64,000 nucleotides of DNA, from assembly GCA_022925895.1 (NCBI GenBank), contig JAKSYS010000195.1, forward strand, positions 1 through 64,000, written 5' to 3'. This document shows positions 1 to 11,364 of the stretch, piece by piece; the stretch's first letter is position 1, and the number at the start of each line of letters is the position of its first letter. The translations under genes and the position numbers were made by a program. This DNA comes from Fragilaria crotonensis (taxonomy: Eukaryota; Bacillariophyta; Fragilariophyceae; Fragilariales; Fragilariaceae). The notes under the pieces are model-generated. The model saw only the letters and a list, made by a program, of their open reading frames with translations, had not been told where the DNA came from and did no database searches.

Positions 1-24
1 CATCAGAAGGTGCAATATGGTAAC
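1..24 (+). repeat. Left terminal inverted repeat of the Plavaka-like element
   Basis: CATCAGAAGGTG followed by a weaker match. Compared with the reverse complement of 9541-9564, the first 12 bases are identical and 20 of 24 match. The true outer end may lie before base 1. Confidence 0.75.
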
Positions 25-439
25 TAAATTTTCACATGTTCAGTGTTACCGGATAATGGTGTGTCTTTCCTGTTCTTACAATGTACATGGTTGAGTAAAC
101 AAATATGTTAAAACAATATATTGTTACTTTGAACCATATTAGCAACATATTGATTTGTTTCATAAACATTTATGTTAAGATACTTTGCTTCTTGCCTTTC
201 TTATAATGACAATACACCATCTTTGTTAAGTGCATTCCGTTGGAAAATGACCATATTTGTTGTCGTTTATGTTGCTTAGTAGATATATATGCCGTTGACT
301 ATGTTTCTTTGTAACTATATATGTTACTCCTAAATTCAATTGTACAAATCACAATTGTTGATTAAATCCACCTATATTGTTTCATTACGAGTTGCTGATG
401 TTGTTGTCACTTCTAACGAGAAGGCACCCGATGCAACGT
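25..439. repeat. AT-rich left subterminal region
   Basis: No gene. It holds several copies of a TATGTTA/TTTGTTAAG-like motif (near 103, 170, 217 and 316). Related motifs (GTTAACATA, CATGTTATGAG) occur in the right subterminal region. I read these as probable transposase-binding repeats; this is inference. Confidence 0.4.
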
Positions 440-2030
440 CTAGTCATCATCTGAGTCCCAGTCCGCCTCGACAGGCACCATTGCTTCCGCTCTCTCCAAC
501 GTATTATTGGGCGCTGCACCACCTGCATCTAGCTCGTCATCCTGATTATCACCAGCATTCTTCTTTCCAGCGCTTGCCCTGCAGAAACGCATCAACTCCT
601 TTTCCATTTGCTCGGCTTCCGGACACGCCCTGTCCTCTTCAACCACCTTGCGCAATGCATTGAACTGGCTAATTCCGTCTCGACTCCACCCACTGTACTT
701 GCATTGTCCCGCTTTTTTTTGGGTATACTTTCCCGCCATTCTTCTTGCTTTCTTTTGTATTCCCTGCCCGCTGCCTGTTTCTGCTTCTGTTGTTGTGCTG
801 TTGTTTTCCGTTCTTGGTCCAGTGCCTCCTGCCTCCTCATCCGCTACGACTTTCCACTTCTCCAAGTAATTGTCGATTAGCAACAAACCGAAGGCTTCGT
901 CGCTCACACTCACAATTTTTGATCCATTGCTCTCTCGCGCCGCCGAAATGAGCTGTGTTGTTTTTGCATTTCTCAAGACGTTCGCACCACAAACACATTC
1001 CAAGAAGTTGTTGAAGAACCAGAAGAACGCCCTTTTTCCCTTTCTGACGTAGATCTCCTGAGCTTGCAGAATTCCTCGAATGTGAAGAACTCTTCGCGCG
1101 CTTTTGAAGTCTTTGATTGCATCCCTTGCAATTTGGGAGCCGGACTGTTCGCAAGTACTTCGTTTTTGGTTCAACGCCTTAGTGAAACATTTTTCGTATG
1201 TCAATTGAAACACGAACGGATTCTTGGGCCTCTCCACCTCTCGCACCTTTTGAAAAGCCTTGGTGAATGATGCTTGACTGGTTACAAACTTGATCCTACG
1301 GAACAAGTTGTTTTTGACAAATATCGTAATCCGCTGCGCCACATTCTTCTCCACTGTCGGAACTTCCAACTCTGCATTAAACTGCAACTCCCGCGGCCTG
1401 TAATCATTTGTTGCCCTGCTTGGGGCTTTGACGCCTTTGAAGTTCCGTCCTCGTCCTCGCTCGGAGGATCAGCCGCACCTTCCTGGGCACGGCGGCTCGA
1501 CTCTTACGATTCTGTTGCTGACGTTTCAAGGAGTTGCTGCGACGAATCCTCGTCATCGCCCGATGATTCGTTGTCATCTGGTGAGTCATGAATAGCATCG
1601 GGGTTCGAGGAACTTTCTTCCCCGCCTCGGTATCATCATCCCTGTCGCCATCAGTAGATTTGTAGGACGAGTCATCATCCGAGTCCTTTCGTTCAGAACC
1701 CGGGTTGTTGCGTGGTGGGGGCGGAGCCCTTTTTGCTTTTGCCCTGTTTGTTTTCTTCCTCTTTGCCTTGCCGCCCGAACCAACAACACGCTTTTTTCCC
1801 GGTTTCTCCAGCTCAACTGTCTCCACAGGATCCGTTTGCTGTACTGTCTCCAATAGTTTTGCACGTTTTGCCGCCTTCCTTTTCTCCTCTTTCAGTTTCC
1901 TCTTTGTCCGCGCCGTTGGTGTTTCGGGTTCACCGTTCCTGTCTAGACGAACGCGTCCGCCTTGTCCTTGTTTGCTCCGAGTGCGCGTTGCTGGTGAGGA
2001 TTCCAGAATGTTTGTCACCACTGGAGGCAT
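440..2030 (-). CDS. Uncharacterised transposon accessory protein, frame broken
   Basis: The start is taken as the ATG at 2030 (residues MPPVV). The first part is a very basic, lysine-arginine-rich region followed by an acidic serine/aspartate stretch. The second part (to 440) has the better-ordered sequence, with a basic block (KYTQKKAGQCKYSGWSRDGI) and an acidic tail ending DWDSDDD. Between about 1620 and 1390 the likely coding sequence moves through all three minus frames and meets a stop at about 1507, so there are either two frameshifts or a small intron. Alternation of basic and acidic low-complexity regions suggests a nucleic-acid-binding protein. I do not recognise the family; it lies within the Plavaka-like element and is probably its accessory gene. 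Confidence 0.5.
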
Positions 2031-2054
2031 GACGGCTGCAATGGACAAGTACAA

Positions 2055-3110
2055 AAAGCAAGCAATGGGTTAGAAACAAGTCTGACTGGTACGTTTCAAT
2101 TCGCAGCAAGTGTGAGTTCAATAACAAGATTGCAATTTTTAGTCATGTACTTTTTTTTGAATCAGAGAACAGTTTTGGAAGCGTGCACTTGTTGTCCTGT
2201 TTGTTCATCATGTAACTGTACATGATTTGAACATAAATTTATTATGTTCAATTTTAACAATAATTTAACATGTGCATGTCATTTATGTTGTTTGAATGTA
2301 CTTGCGTGTTCACTACATAATGTCGTAAATGTACAGTTTCATCTACTTGGATGCATATGTGTGAGGTTTTGAATATATACGACATGTGTGTAGTGCAGTC
2401 TTGTTTTTGCATGGGCGGCCTCGCCAATCATGTATCGTCAGTACCGCTAAATGTCGTACGCAGCAGTGGTACTATTAGTTCGTGTATATATGTTTATTAC
2501 TACGGTGTATACAAATATATTTATTAACATATCTTTGAATATGTGTGTCGCGTTGAATACATAGGTGGATTATGAATCTTATGACAGTTTGAGACACGAA
2601 TCATAAAAATTGACTACTGTCGATACGTATGCTGCAGTACAACGGCCATGTAGCAGTATGCAGTCCAGTCATGGGAAACTAATAAATCATACATACATGT
2701 AAATAAGCATTCTCTTTTTTCTGACTATTAAACTTGATTAAGTACAAATATTATGATGTGTATGTCATTTTATTATACATATACACGGATACTTAATTAA
2801 CATTGCTACGAATTAAATCTATGTATTAAAACCATGTATATATGGCTGTACTCGTGCAATTACTCTAAGTAAATGCACCTCATTTAAAGGTCTTGCTTGG
2901 AGTTCCCATGTGTGAAGTTTCCTTTTTTTGCATAGCACGCAGTGTATCTTGTTTTGCCTGTTTTCTGCGCGCACTGACACCAAAAATCACAATCTGGTGT
3001 CAGAGTACTTCTATGAAGTACTTCGTTCATTGATTGTGTTTCGCAACATAACGTCGCCGTCGGATCGTTCTCGCTTCCTTTGAGACAAATTGACAGTCCG
3101 CGCCAGGAAG
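2055..3110. other. AT-rich spacer between divergent accessory genes
   Basis: About 1 kb with no credible reading frame. It separates the minus-strand gene ending its 5' side near 2030 from the plus-strand frames beginning near 3115, so it could hold both promoters. No specific promoter element is recognised. Confidence 0.4.
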
Positions 3111-3114
3111 CGCG

Positions 3115-4678
3115 TTGATTGCTTTGTCAAAAAGGACACGGAACTGGCATTGTGCGGCTCACTACCTGCCAGGAAGCAGTAGAGAGCCCGATGTCGCCAA
3201 ATCGACGCGACGTTGGTTGCGTTGGCGTGGATGTTGTGGTGGAGAACCGGATGACGGTTGTGGCGGAGAGGAAGGTTGTGGGAGTGGGGTTGGCGAAGAC
3301 GAAAAGCTCGCAAAGAAGAGGAAAACGCAAAGAAGAAGGCTGCGGAGACCGGGAATAGGACTTCCCCAACTATGGCGTGTGTCAGGAACCTGGGGAACTC
3401 GCCACGTGTTCCGGGAGCGGACAGGAAATTCCTTCCTACTGGGCGCGACGAGAGGCAGAATCGCCCAACTCATCAGCGCATTATGACGCTGTTGTCCATG
3501 GCCGTTGTTCCGGAGGAGAGGATTGCATTCAGGCGGAGATTTGTGAAGGCCATGCGGGGTGGTGATGGGAGTGCCGCGAATTGTTGTGTTTTACTCCCGT
3601 GAGCGTCATTGCAAAGGCTTTCGGATGCAAGCCGTTTCAATTGCGTTCCGCTGCCGACATGTTCCCGGAGTCCGGACTCCAGTCGGAGTTCCTCAACGAG
3701 TTCTACGTGATGGACGTGATACTCAATCGGGCTCCTTCACCGGCCGTTTTGACTGGCGGTGGGAAGGGGGGGAGGAGTGGTGGCGGCCGTCGTTCGCATC
3801 GCGATGACTGCGATGCAGTCCGTCATGCCCTGTCACGCAAACCGGAAGACATTGGCCCTGGGATGGATCATTTCTACCGGGCTGCAATTCTGTTCCTACC
3901 TCAGTGTGGGGTGTTCTATTGTCACCGTGACCGTCACGTTGGGGATGCTGGCGTACCCGGCACGCTGAGAGCGTATGATATGAGCTGGCTCCGCTTGCAG
4001 AGGACGGAGGGAACAGAACACGACTTTCCGTTGTATGCCTTTGGTGGTGACAGCTTTGTGAGGCGGTTCTATTCGGATCGCGGTCTACGCGACAACCGCC
4101 GTGTTTCTGCGTGGAGGATCTCCACGGGGTACCTACCCAGTTCCCTACAGAATCGGGTGGTGTACAGGGCCGTTCACAATAGTGATGCTGAATTACCTGC
4201 GTTACCACCGGATTTCATTGCTGGCGTTGACCTGCGGACTGTCCCTGCTGACTACCGCGCTCATGAATTCCGCAACAAACTCAGAAATTCTAGTAGTGCG
4301 AAGTTTGATTGCCGGCATTACGTTGACGGCAGCCACCACTACAATCTGCAGGAGTCTTGCTGGATCATCGATCCAGAAGAAACTCACTTTGTTGATGTTC
4401 ACGTTCGCGTCGATGGAATTCCAAACCGTGAGTCTGTCGTTGCCATCCGGAACGTAACGAAGATCAGTGCGTGCGATGACCACCTTGAGTTGCTGGAGCG
4501 GTTGACATTGCGATGTCGTCAGATCCGAGTGTCGGGGCGAAGGGCACTGCCAGGGCGAAGTCGTCCGATGTCGGTTCAATGTTTGCACTGGGCACCAGAA
4601 TCGAGAAAAAGAGTCCCCGACAGGCGTTGCTGTTCACAGCAAGATTCCGTACGCAGCCAATGGATGTGTTTCGGATAG
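3115..4678 (+). CDS. Degenerate accessory open frames of the Plavaka-like element
   Basis: Several overlapping plus-strand frames (3115-3486, 3258-3602, 3581-4678) give a fragmentary coding signal. The longest, 3581-4678, has no ATG at its beginning and is in the same frame as the better-conserved frame at 4796-5482. A short basic stretch (RRRKARKEEENAKKKAAE) lies near 3275-3345. An alternative frame (3759-3968 and 4101-4457) encodes hydrophobic segments that could be membrane helices, so the true frame is unclear. No family is recognised. It most likely represents the 5' part of the gene whose 3' part is at 4796-5482, broken by indels or introns. Confidence 0.3.
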
Positions 4679-4795
4679 TGTCCTCCGGGGTCTCGTGGTT
4701 GACTTGGCAACCCTTGGGAGTCGCTGTTTCCTGTGGTCTACTCCGTGGTAAGGGACACCGAGGAGAACTCGGACTGAGTCCGGTGCCACCGATGG

Positions 4796-5482
4796 ATGGC
4801 GTTGCCCTTCCGACGGGTGGGGTCGTGCGGGCGTGGGTCGGATTGCGATGATGAGAATTGTGTTGATGATGATGACGATGACGAAAGAGACGGTGGCGAT
4901 TGCCTTCGCAAGGAACTTCGGAGGAAAATGGAAGCGCAAGAGCGTAGACAACGGGTCGGATACACCGTCGACATGAGCATAAACCTGGGCAACTCCTCGC
5001 ACTACGACGTGAACGATGCCTCGCAGGGCTATAGTGTGTGGACAGAGGAGGTGCTGGGCCTTGGGAAGAACTGGTATTTTGTTATCCCCAGTGTGTGTGG
5101 CCTGCGACCGGGCACGAAAACCAAGTTCAGTGGCATGGCGGTGAAACTTGGCCACGGCGTGGCCATCAGCTGGGATGGCAGGGTGATCCGGCACTGCACG
5201 TCGGTTTCCTGTCCAGACGGGATGGAACGTGGGTTTGTTGCCAGGAAGAGGGAGTCTCCCTTTCGAAATTATCTTTATGGGACTTTCACGGCAGCAAAGG
5301 AAAAAATTGTTGAGGCGGGGCGTGCCACGTGTGCCGAGGCTTTCTGTCCCGGAAAGCCCTCTCCTGTTAAAGCGGTGGTGGATCGCAAGAAGCGGCCGAA
5401 CAGGAGGCGGAGAAGACCCCGTGGGGGCCTCGGATCGAATCCGGGATGCCGTGGTTGCGGGTGTCGGTTGTCCTGCTGTTGA
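4796..5482 (+). CDS. Conserved uncharacterised element-encoded protein (SSHYDVND-type)
   Basis: The frame starts at a true ATG and encodes 228 residues. An acidic run (DDDDDDERDGGD) and a charged helix are followed by a well-ordered domain, about residues 59-150, with motifs SSHYDVNDASQGYSVWTEE, NWYFVIP, KLGHGVAISWDGRVIRHCTS. The sequence ends in an arginine-rich tail and a cysteine-containing C-terminus that may be out of frame. I recall similar HYDVND...VWTEE...GxAISWDGRxIRHCTS proteins in diatom transposable elements, where their function is unknown; this is memory, not a search. Position inside the inverted termini, facing the transposase, supports an accessory role. Upstream coding sequence is fragmented. 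Confidence 0.5.
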   Translation: MALPFRRVGSCGRGSDCDDENCVDDDDDDERDGGDCLRKELRRKMEAQERRQRVGYTVDMSINLGNSSHYDVNDASQGYSVWTEEVLGLGKNWYFVIPSVCGLRPGTKTKFSGMAVKLGHGVAISWDGRVIRHCTSVSCPDGMERGFVARKRESPFRNYLYGTFTAAKEKIVEAGRATCAEAFCPGKPSPVKAVVDRKKRPNRRRRRPRGGLGSNPGCRGCGCRLSCC

Positions 5483-5758
5483 GTTCGCTTCTGTTGAGCC
5501 GACTGTTGAGCTCCCTCCGTTGTGCCGCTGGTTTTGGTGGCTGGCAGGTGGGCAACTGACCTGGAGGTTGGTGGAAGGTACAGGATACCAAGGAAACAAA
5601 AAAATAAACAACATGTTCGATTTGAATACTGAAACTACTCCTTCTACTGGTACTCTTCATTGACAGCACCCGAGGGACTGTCTACCCCTTCTTTGTCTTC
5701 ACGGGAGCTTCCCACTTGCGTTTCAAGTTCCCTGTGGACTGTTGTGCGGCAGTGGCCT

Positions 5759-8700
5759 TCACAGCCTTTGCAGCCTTTGCAGCTGCTTTCTCTGCGGCGT
5801 TGTCATCCCTCTTCTTCTTGGCGGTAACCTTTTCGGCCTTTTTGTGGCAACCTCAGCTTCAAACTCTTCGGCAGTCTTGACCCTATGCACCTCCCGTCCA
5901 CTTGGCAGGCGGCTGACAAATTCTTTCTCGTACTCCTCTTCAAACCAAGTGTCGTCGTCCTCGTCGTGTTCCAAATCTTGGTGACACTTATTGATGAGAG
6001 AATCCCACGCTTGGGGCCACTCCGCCTTCCGACGGATCAAAAACAGGTGACACCGCTTGCGCCTCGGTGCTTTGTCTACTCCAAATGGGGGGATGTCTTC
6101 GATGCCGAGTACTGGAGATACAATGGACTTGACGTCCACCAGGAACAAGGTTGGATGTCTCTCATCGGGTGAGTGGAAATGTGGGGTGTAGCGCCCTATG
6201 AGAGTGTTCGGAGTGTCAAGATCGCCAACGGAAACTGGATCAAATGAATGGGCAACAGCATACAACCCGGCTTCCAAATTTTTCTGCCCATTTGCTTTGA
6301 TGTTAATGCACTCTCCATTTGGAAGCCCACGAAGATCAACAAAGGTGTGGATGAATGCTGGATAATCACGGGGGTATCCTTCCCACTTGATCATTGCACT
6401 GTCGTTCCAGGCTTTGCCATCATAACAGGGGTGAGCGCGGTACTTGTTGCCCTTACGGTCGGTGAACAATGTGAAGCATGGAAGCGAGTGCTGCGGCATC
6501 TTGGGCAGGCAGTGGTGACTCAGGAAGTCCATTACTCGAGTTGAAAGGTGAGCTGCCTCCATGTTGTCACCAGGGGACGGATGAGTCCAGCAGCACGCTG
6601 AAACTTCATCGCCAGTCTTCCAAGAAAGGTTGAAATGTCGGCCACCCTTGCCGTCAACAAGTAATGCATCGGGTTGACCTACTCCGTTGTGGGCATCGCC
6701 TTTTCTATCGGTGTCCATGTCCGCAGAAGCAAGTGATACAACAAGATTCTCAACATAGCGATGGGCAGCTTGCTTGGTGAATGAAACGGCTCGTTTCTGG
6801 GTGTTCCGTGATGTTACCTTTGCGAGTGGAATGTGGGCTGACTCCGCGTACGAACTGTTTACGTTCTCTGGGACGCCGTGGTCAAGGATGTCCTCGCACA
6901 GATGCAAGACCAAATGTGTCTTGATCGTGTTGTTTCCCATTGCTCCTGGGCGGGGTGCCACTTCAGCGACAACACGCATCAGCCACTGAACTGCCACATG
7001 AACGCTTCACCATTTTTTTGGAATGGATGGTTGCTTCATCCATTGATGCCACACTAGAAGAGAGTCACGATGTCAATCCAATCTATGACATGGTTTTCAT
7101 AACGAAGCCTTTGGTCGGGAACCCCAAGTCTGGGTTCCTTCTTCCCGACATCGAAGATAGTGCGGAAGCAGGTGGTGTGCAACGCAAACAACTTCACCAA
7201 AAGGCACCCTGCCATCTCGTGTCCCATCAGATTGGTTCCTGATGAGAATCCCTTGGGAAAGTTTGTTCGTGGGACATCACGGTCACTCTGTCTCGACAGT
7301 TTGCGGCCCAATTTTGCACACAGTTGATCGTACTCCTTCAATGCATTGGACTTGGGACCGGCTTGGGTGGAGAAAGCCTGCAGGCAGTATTTGAACCAAC
7401 CGAGGGAAATCAAGTGTAGCATCTCACCTGGACAGGCGCCAAAAATGCCCCGCTGATTGTGCAGACCAAAACGAACCCTGGCAAAGCCGTTTTTAAGGTA
7501 GGTCTGCGACAGCAATTGGAGCTCGTTGGTAAAACCTTTGCGAACAAGGGTGTCCATTTTTCTGGGAAGGCGGTGGGGAAACTTAGACTTCGAGTAACCA
7601 GTCAAGTATGTAGGGCACTCGCAGATGCGACAAAGTTGTTTGATCTGTGAAAATCGGGCGGTGTAGTGCCCACAAAGGCGGTCGTGACCCTCTGTGTCGC
7701 CGATGATGAACGGGACATAGAGGTGGAACACGACTGGGTGTATTGTTCCGTTGTACTGCAGATTCCATCGGAAGCCGTACTTTTGCAACTGTCAAAAACC
7801 AGACTCTTGGAGAATAAACTGGATCTGCATGTGTGTCTCGTTGAGGAGCAATGTTGCCCAACTGACATTTTCATCGGGGCACCGAATTGGATTGTTGACA
7901 AGGTGCACTCCCTTTGACTTGGGATCAATTTCGGCATCTGAGGGGAGGTTGGCAGGAGTGCTGTGATTGATGTATCCAAGGATGCGCATGGCGCTTGGGA
8001 GGCGGCGCGTAATGTGGTTCAAAAGGCCGTGTGAGACTGTTATGGGCTCCATCTGGAGGCGTCCAGCCATGTCAATGTGGGTCTTGTCCATCGCCATGAC
8101 ACAAGGTAGGAGCATGTCAACACCGGGTTTCTTTATCAGGGCATCGTACGTCTTTCTATAACAACGACCTGTGTGTATGTCACCAACATCCGACGATGCT
8201 TGTGGTGCAACAAATGGATCCTTTGCTTCATCAAAAAAATAATTTGTGTCCTGATTAAGTGTGGGACACGAGAGAAGCGACGCGAACACCTCCCGAGCAT
8301 CAAAAAAAACCATGGACACTATCCTCTGCGTGTAAGGGAGATACAATTTCTTCTCCTTGGGGATCAGTCCGTTCATATTATACCTTTCGTACAACTTGGC
8401 GATGACCTTCTCTCGAGTTGGTTGAACACCCTCGCGGAACACATGACCACTCGCGTTTGATTTGGCAGCCCACTTCAGTATGATGGTAAATGCTTTGAGA
8501 GGACAGTGCAGCTTTCTAAGGAGATCTAATAACTCAATTTGGACCTTCTCCTCCTGGGAAAATCGCGCGAGACCTAGTGGGTTTGCTCGTAGCTTGAACA
8601 GTTCCAAACACAAATCCAACACACCAAGATCAGGACCTTCCTCATCCTCTTCTTCAGTTTCTTCAAAGGCATCCTGATTGCCAGCGTCGCCATCATCGTT

Positions 8701-9021
8701 GTCTTCAAACATCACAAAATTGTCATCGTCAACTGCGTTCAAATCGTTGACGTGATGCAGAGGATCCCCCGCCTCTCCTCTTAGAGATGCACCGCTCCCA
8801 CGGAGTGAAGTCCTCGAATTCGGGAAAGTGGAACGATTTCCGACTTGCGACGCATTAGTTGTGTTCGCAATGCTGTCGTTCGGGATGGTGGGTGCCACTG
8901 TTGCTGCTGCATTGACACGTGACATGTAGAATGATTTACATGCCAAATTATGAGCGAGGTGGGACTGAAGCCTCTTGAAACTCTTTCCACAAACAGCACA
9001 AGCATTAGTCGACGTTGACAT
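5759..9021 (-). pseudogene. Plavaka-like DDE transposase, broken
   Basis: The ATG at 9021 opens a frame with an N-terminal C2H2-like zinc finger (CAVCGKSFKRLQSHLAHNLAC), an acidic region, then conserved blocks MDKTHIDMAGRLQMEPIT, GHDRLCGHYTARFSQIKQLC, IFGACPGEMLHLISLGW and YAESAHIPLAKVTSRNTQ. It would catalyse cut-and-paste transposition of the surrounding element. Three breaks are visible. A lone in-frame TGA lies at 7792-7794, with the same frame resuming directly. A shift lies near 7065, after DWIDIV. A further pair of shifts lies around the seven-base poly-A run near 7010, after which the frame runs to 5759 and ends in a basic KRPKRLPPRRRG tail. All homologous blocks are present in order, so the gene is full length but inactivated, or mis-sequenced. 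Confidence 0.75.
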
Positions 9022-9540
9022 TCTGATCGCTGCTGATGAGTGCGTTAATGTGCAGAGTGATTAGAACAGAACACAAATGTTTTATTGTGATCAACAAAAT
9101 TTATAAGGCATGTGAGAAATGATTGGTGTACAATGATTATTTTCAATGAAGCCAGAAATGGTTCGTTCGTAATCCCCTTCTCGGATCCAATAACAAAATG
9201 TGGGATGTAATACACATACCAGTTCAATAGAAAAAGGAGTGCGTGATAAGCGTAGGTCATTCGATTAAACCATGATGGTCAGATCAAAATATATATGTCG
9301 TACTAACAACCGATTTACACAACTGTGACGCGTAATAACCAAACATGTTATGAGTTACAATGCAAAAATTTGATATTTTGCAAAGATAACAATCAAAAAT
9401 ATTACTTTTGAATATATACTATAAGGAAGGACTAATATATTTAAAACTAAGCAATCACACATTTACTTTTAACCATATTATTGCATCAACTAACAATATA
9501 TGAATCACAATGCACAAAAAAGTTAACATATAATGACATA
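9022..9540. repeat. AT-rich right subterminal region
   Basis: No gene. AT-rich DNA with ATGTTA/TAACAT-type motifs (near 9335, 9390, 9470, 9522 and 9541) similar to those at the left end. It also contains the transposase 5' flank. Confidence 0.4.
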
Positions 9541-9564
9541 GTTAACATTCTTCACCTTCTGATG
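9541..9564 (-). repeat. Right terminal inverted repeat of the Plavaka-like element
   Basis: Reverse complement begins CATCAGAAGGTG, identical to window positions 1-12. Overall 20 of 24 bases match 1-24. The Copia frame starts immediately outside it. Confidence 0.75.
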
Positions 9565-9565
9565 T

Positions 9566-11364
9566 TACCTCCACGACGACCCAACGGTATATGACAATTT
9601 GGAAATCCTTCGCTTTATTTATAAAGAATGGCCTAACATGGCAACCACCATTCACACCAAAACCACGATGGATACGTTGAAACGTCGTCTCTTGTCGATG
9701 AATGTCCGTTACATATACCGTGGAGAAGACCCTGGAGATTGGGCATACTGGCGCGACTATACCGATGACGGAATGTTGGAATACCATATTGCACCAACGG
9801 ACATGACATCGATGCAATATCCGGTACACGAGGATGACGAACACTCACCACCGGCAACAACGGTGCTAGATAGAAACCCCCATGTCCAATCTGTTAATAG
9901 AGAAGACGATGATGATGCTTTGCCAGCCACACCTCTGCCAGATAACGTCACGCCACCAGGGACCCAAATGCCAGATAACGTCACGCCACCAGGGACCCAA
10001 ATGCCAGATAACGTCACGCCACCAGGGACCCAAATGCCAGATAACGTCAAGCTACCACGGACCCAAACGCCAGATAACGTCACGCCCCCACTGACCCAAA
10101 TGATTCCCAAGACATTCGCACAAATCCTCCAAACGGAACGCAAAGTAAACCTGCCAGATACCGTGACACCCCACGCGAAGTTGTTCACAGGGCAAGGCGA
10201 CGCTCTACCATTGGATCAAACGCACCACACCAAGGACATTGACAGGCAGCGGGTCAAGACGGTCTTCAACCCATACACTGGACGACGCATTGCCGTTACC
10301 ACACGCCCATCAAGTCCTGTAGACAACAAGGCGTCGTCAGAAACATTGGCTCGGCGTCTCCTGACCGATTTAGACGATGAAGAATTGTTTGATACGGACG
10401 ACGGCGTGGGCATCCCCGACGGGTTCACGCCCGTCCTCTCGCGACACGGAAAACCGCAGCAAGACGGCCCGATGAAACGTACATGGCAACCACCGCCTCC
10501 CTTTCCTAGCCCTGTTTACCAGGCAGTGACCACCGCTGCCCCCAGTATGAACAACGTCACAAATGCACAACCTACGGAAGCGGAAAACCCCAACACGACT
10601 CTACCAGGACCCTCACAGCCGGCCATGGATACCTTCACAGATATCCTACATGAACACCTCCAGGACGCCCTTCAACAAATCGACCGCAAAGAGAACCAAC
10701 ATATGCGAGTGATTGAAGAGCACATGGCGGACATTGCATGCCGAAAAGAGGACTTGGTACAGAGGGAACATCAGTTGACGACGGCACAGCAATGCTTCAA
10801 CCAGCGACAGCACATCTACATTGAACGGATGAACCATTGGGAAGGTGATGTCATGTCCCAAGAAGCTACTGTAACCCGTAAACGGATTGAACTGGACACG
10901 GCCATGGCAGAATTTGATCAAACGATATCGACAGCTACTACCAGGTGCAATGACCTGGCGGATCAGACCAAGCGATCCATGCGGGCCTGGATAGAAGTGA
11001 CCCTGGAAAAGCTGAAGACTGACTAAGATATCTACAAGACAGCACACAAAGCACATACGGAGGAGTTCTGTACGGAACAGATGTCCGCACTCGAAAGCTA
11101 CCTCGATAGTTACTCGGGACATGCTGCCGGTATCCATGCAAACTTGTTAGTCAGACTCCGACGCGACATTACCCGCACATACCACGATATCCAGATGGAA
11201 AATCAAGACACGGCCCAACAGCACGCAGCTATCCCACTCGATGATGATACGGTTGAAGGCGACGAAGCGATGCCCACACAACAAACTGGCAACGTGACCA
11301 ACAACCCTAGTAGTCATATTCCCGCCCCTGCGGATACCTCCCTCCCGCACGACGTTGGAAAGAT
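9566..11364 (+). pseudogene. Copia Gag-like N-terminal region
   Basis: The frame is open from the transposon junction (9563-9565) through an in-frame ATG at 9636 to a TAA at 11024-11026, and resumes in the same frame after the stop to about 11358. Before the ATG it already encodes an orderly sequence (DDPTVYDNLEILRFIYKEWP), showing that the true start was upstream. It contains five 11-residue PDNVTPPGTQM-type repeats (9938-10102), an acidic linker, and a long coiled-coil-like glutamine- and glutamate-rich region (about 10640-11220). This is the structural part of the polyprotein. The in-frame stop and a one-base shift near 11360 separate it from the Pol frame. Confidence 0.65.
9938..10102 (+). 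repeat. Five 33-bp tandem repeats in Gag
   Basis: Units at 9938, 9971, 10004, 10037 and 10070. The first three are identical; the last two carry substitutions. Each encodes one PDNVTPPGTQM-like 11-mer, so copy-number change keeps the frame. Confidence 0.9.

Larger units (their letters stand above)
1..9564 (-). mobile_element. Plavaka-like (CACTA-related) DNA transposon, about 9.6 kb
   Basis: The element is bounded by inverted termini at 1-24 and 9541-9564. It carries a broken transposase (5759-9021, minus), an uncharacterised gene on the minus strand (440-2030) and plus-strand frames around 3115-5482. The transposase has the N-terminal zinc-finger plus DDE-type layout I associate with Plavaka elements; family assignment is from memory. 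Both ends are AT-rich with scattered ATGTTA-type motifs, as expected for subterminal transposase-binding regions. The base after 9564 lies inside a Copia Gag reading frame, so this element inserted into that retrotransposon. The left end coincides with the window edge and may extend a few bases further, so the target duplication cannot be read. Confidence 0.75.

Noticed and set aside
440-1387. Separate gene starting at 1387
   Set aside because: The start codon there is TTG, and orderly coding sequence continues upstream in the same frame (NFKGVKAPSRATNDYRPREL).
3759-4457. Multi-pass membrane protein in the Plavaka-like element
   Set aside because: Hydrophobic stretches occur in short frames that overlap another long frame; no consistent start or continuity.
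9938-10102. CRISPR or satellite
   Set aside because: Spacer-free, in frame, part of a Gag protein.
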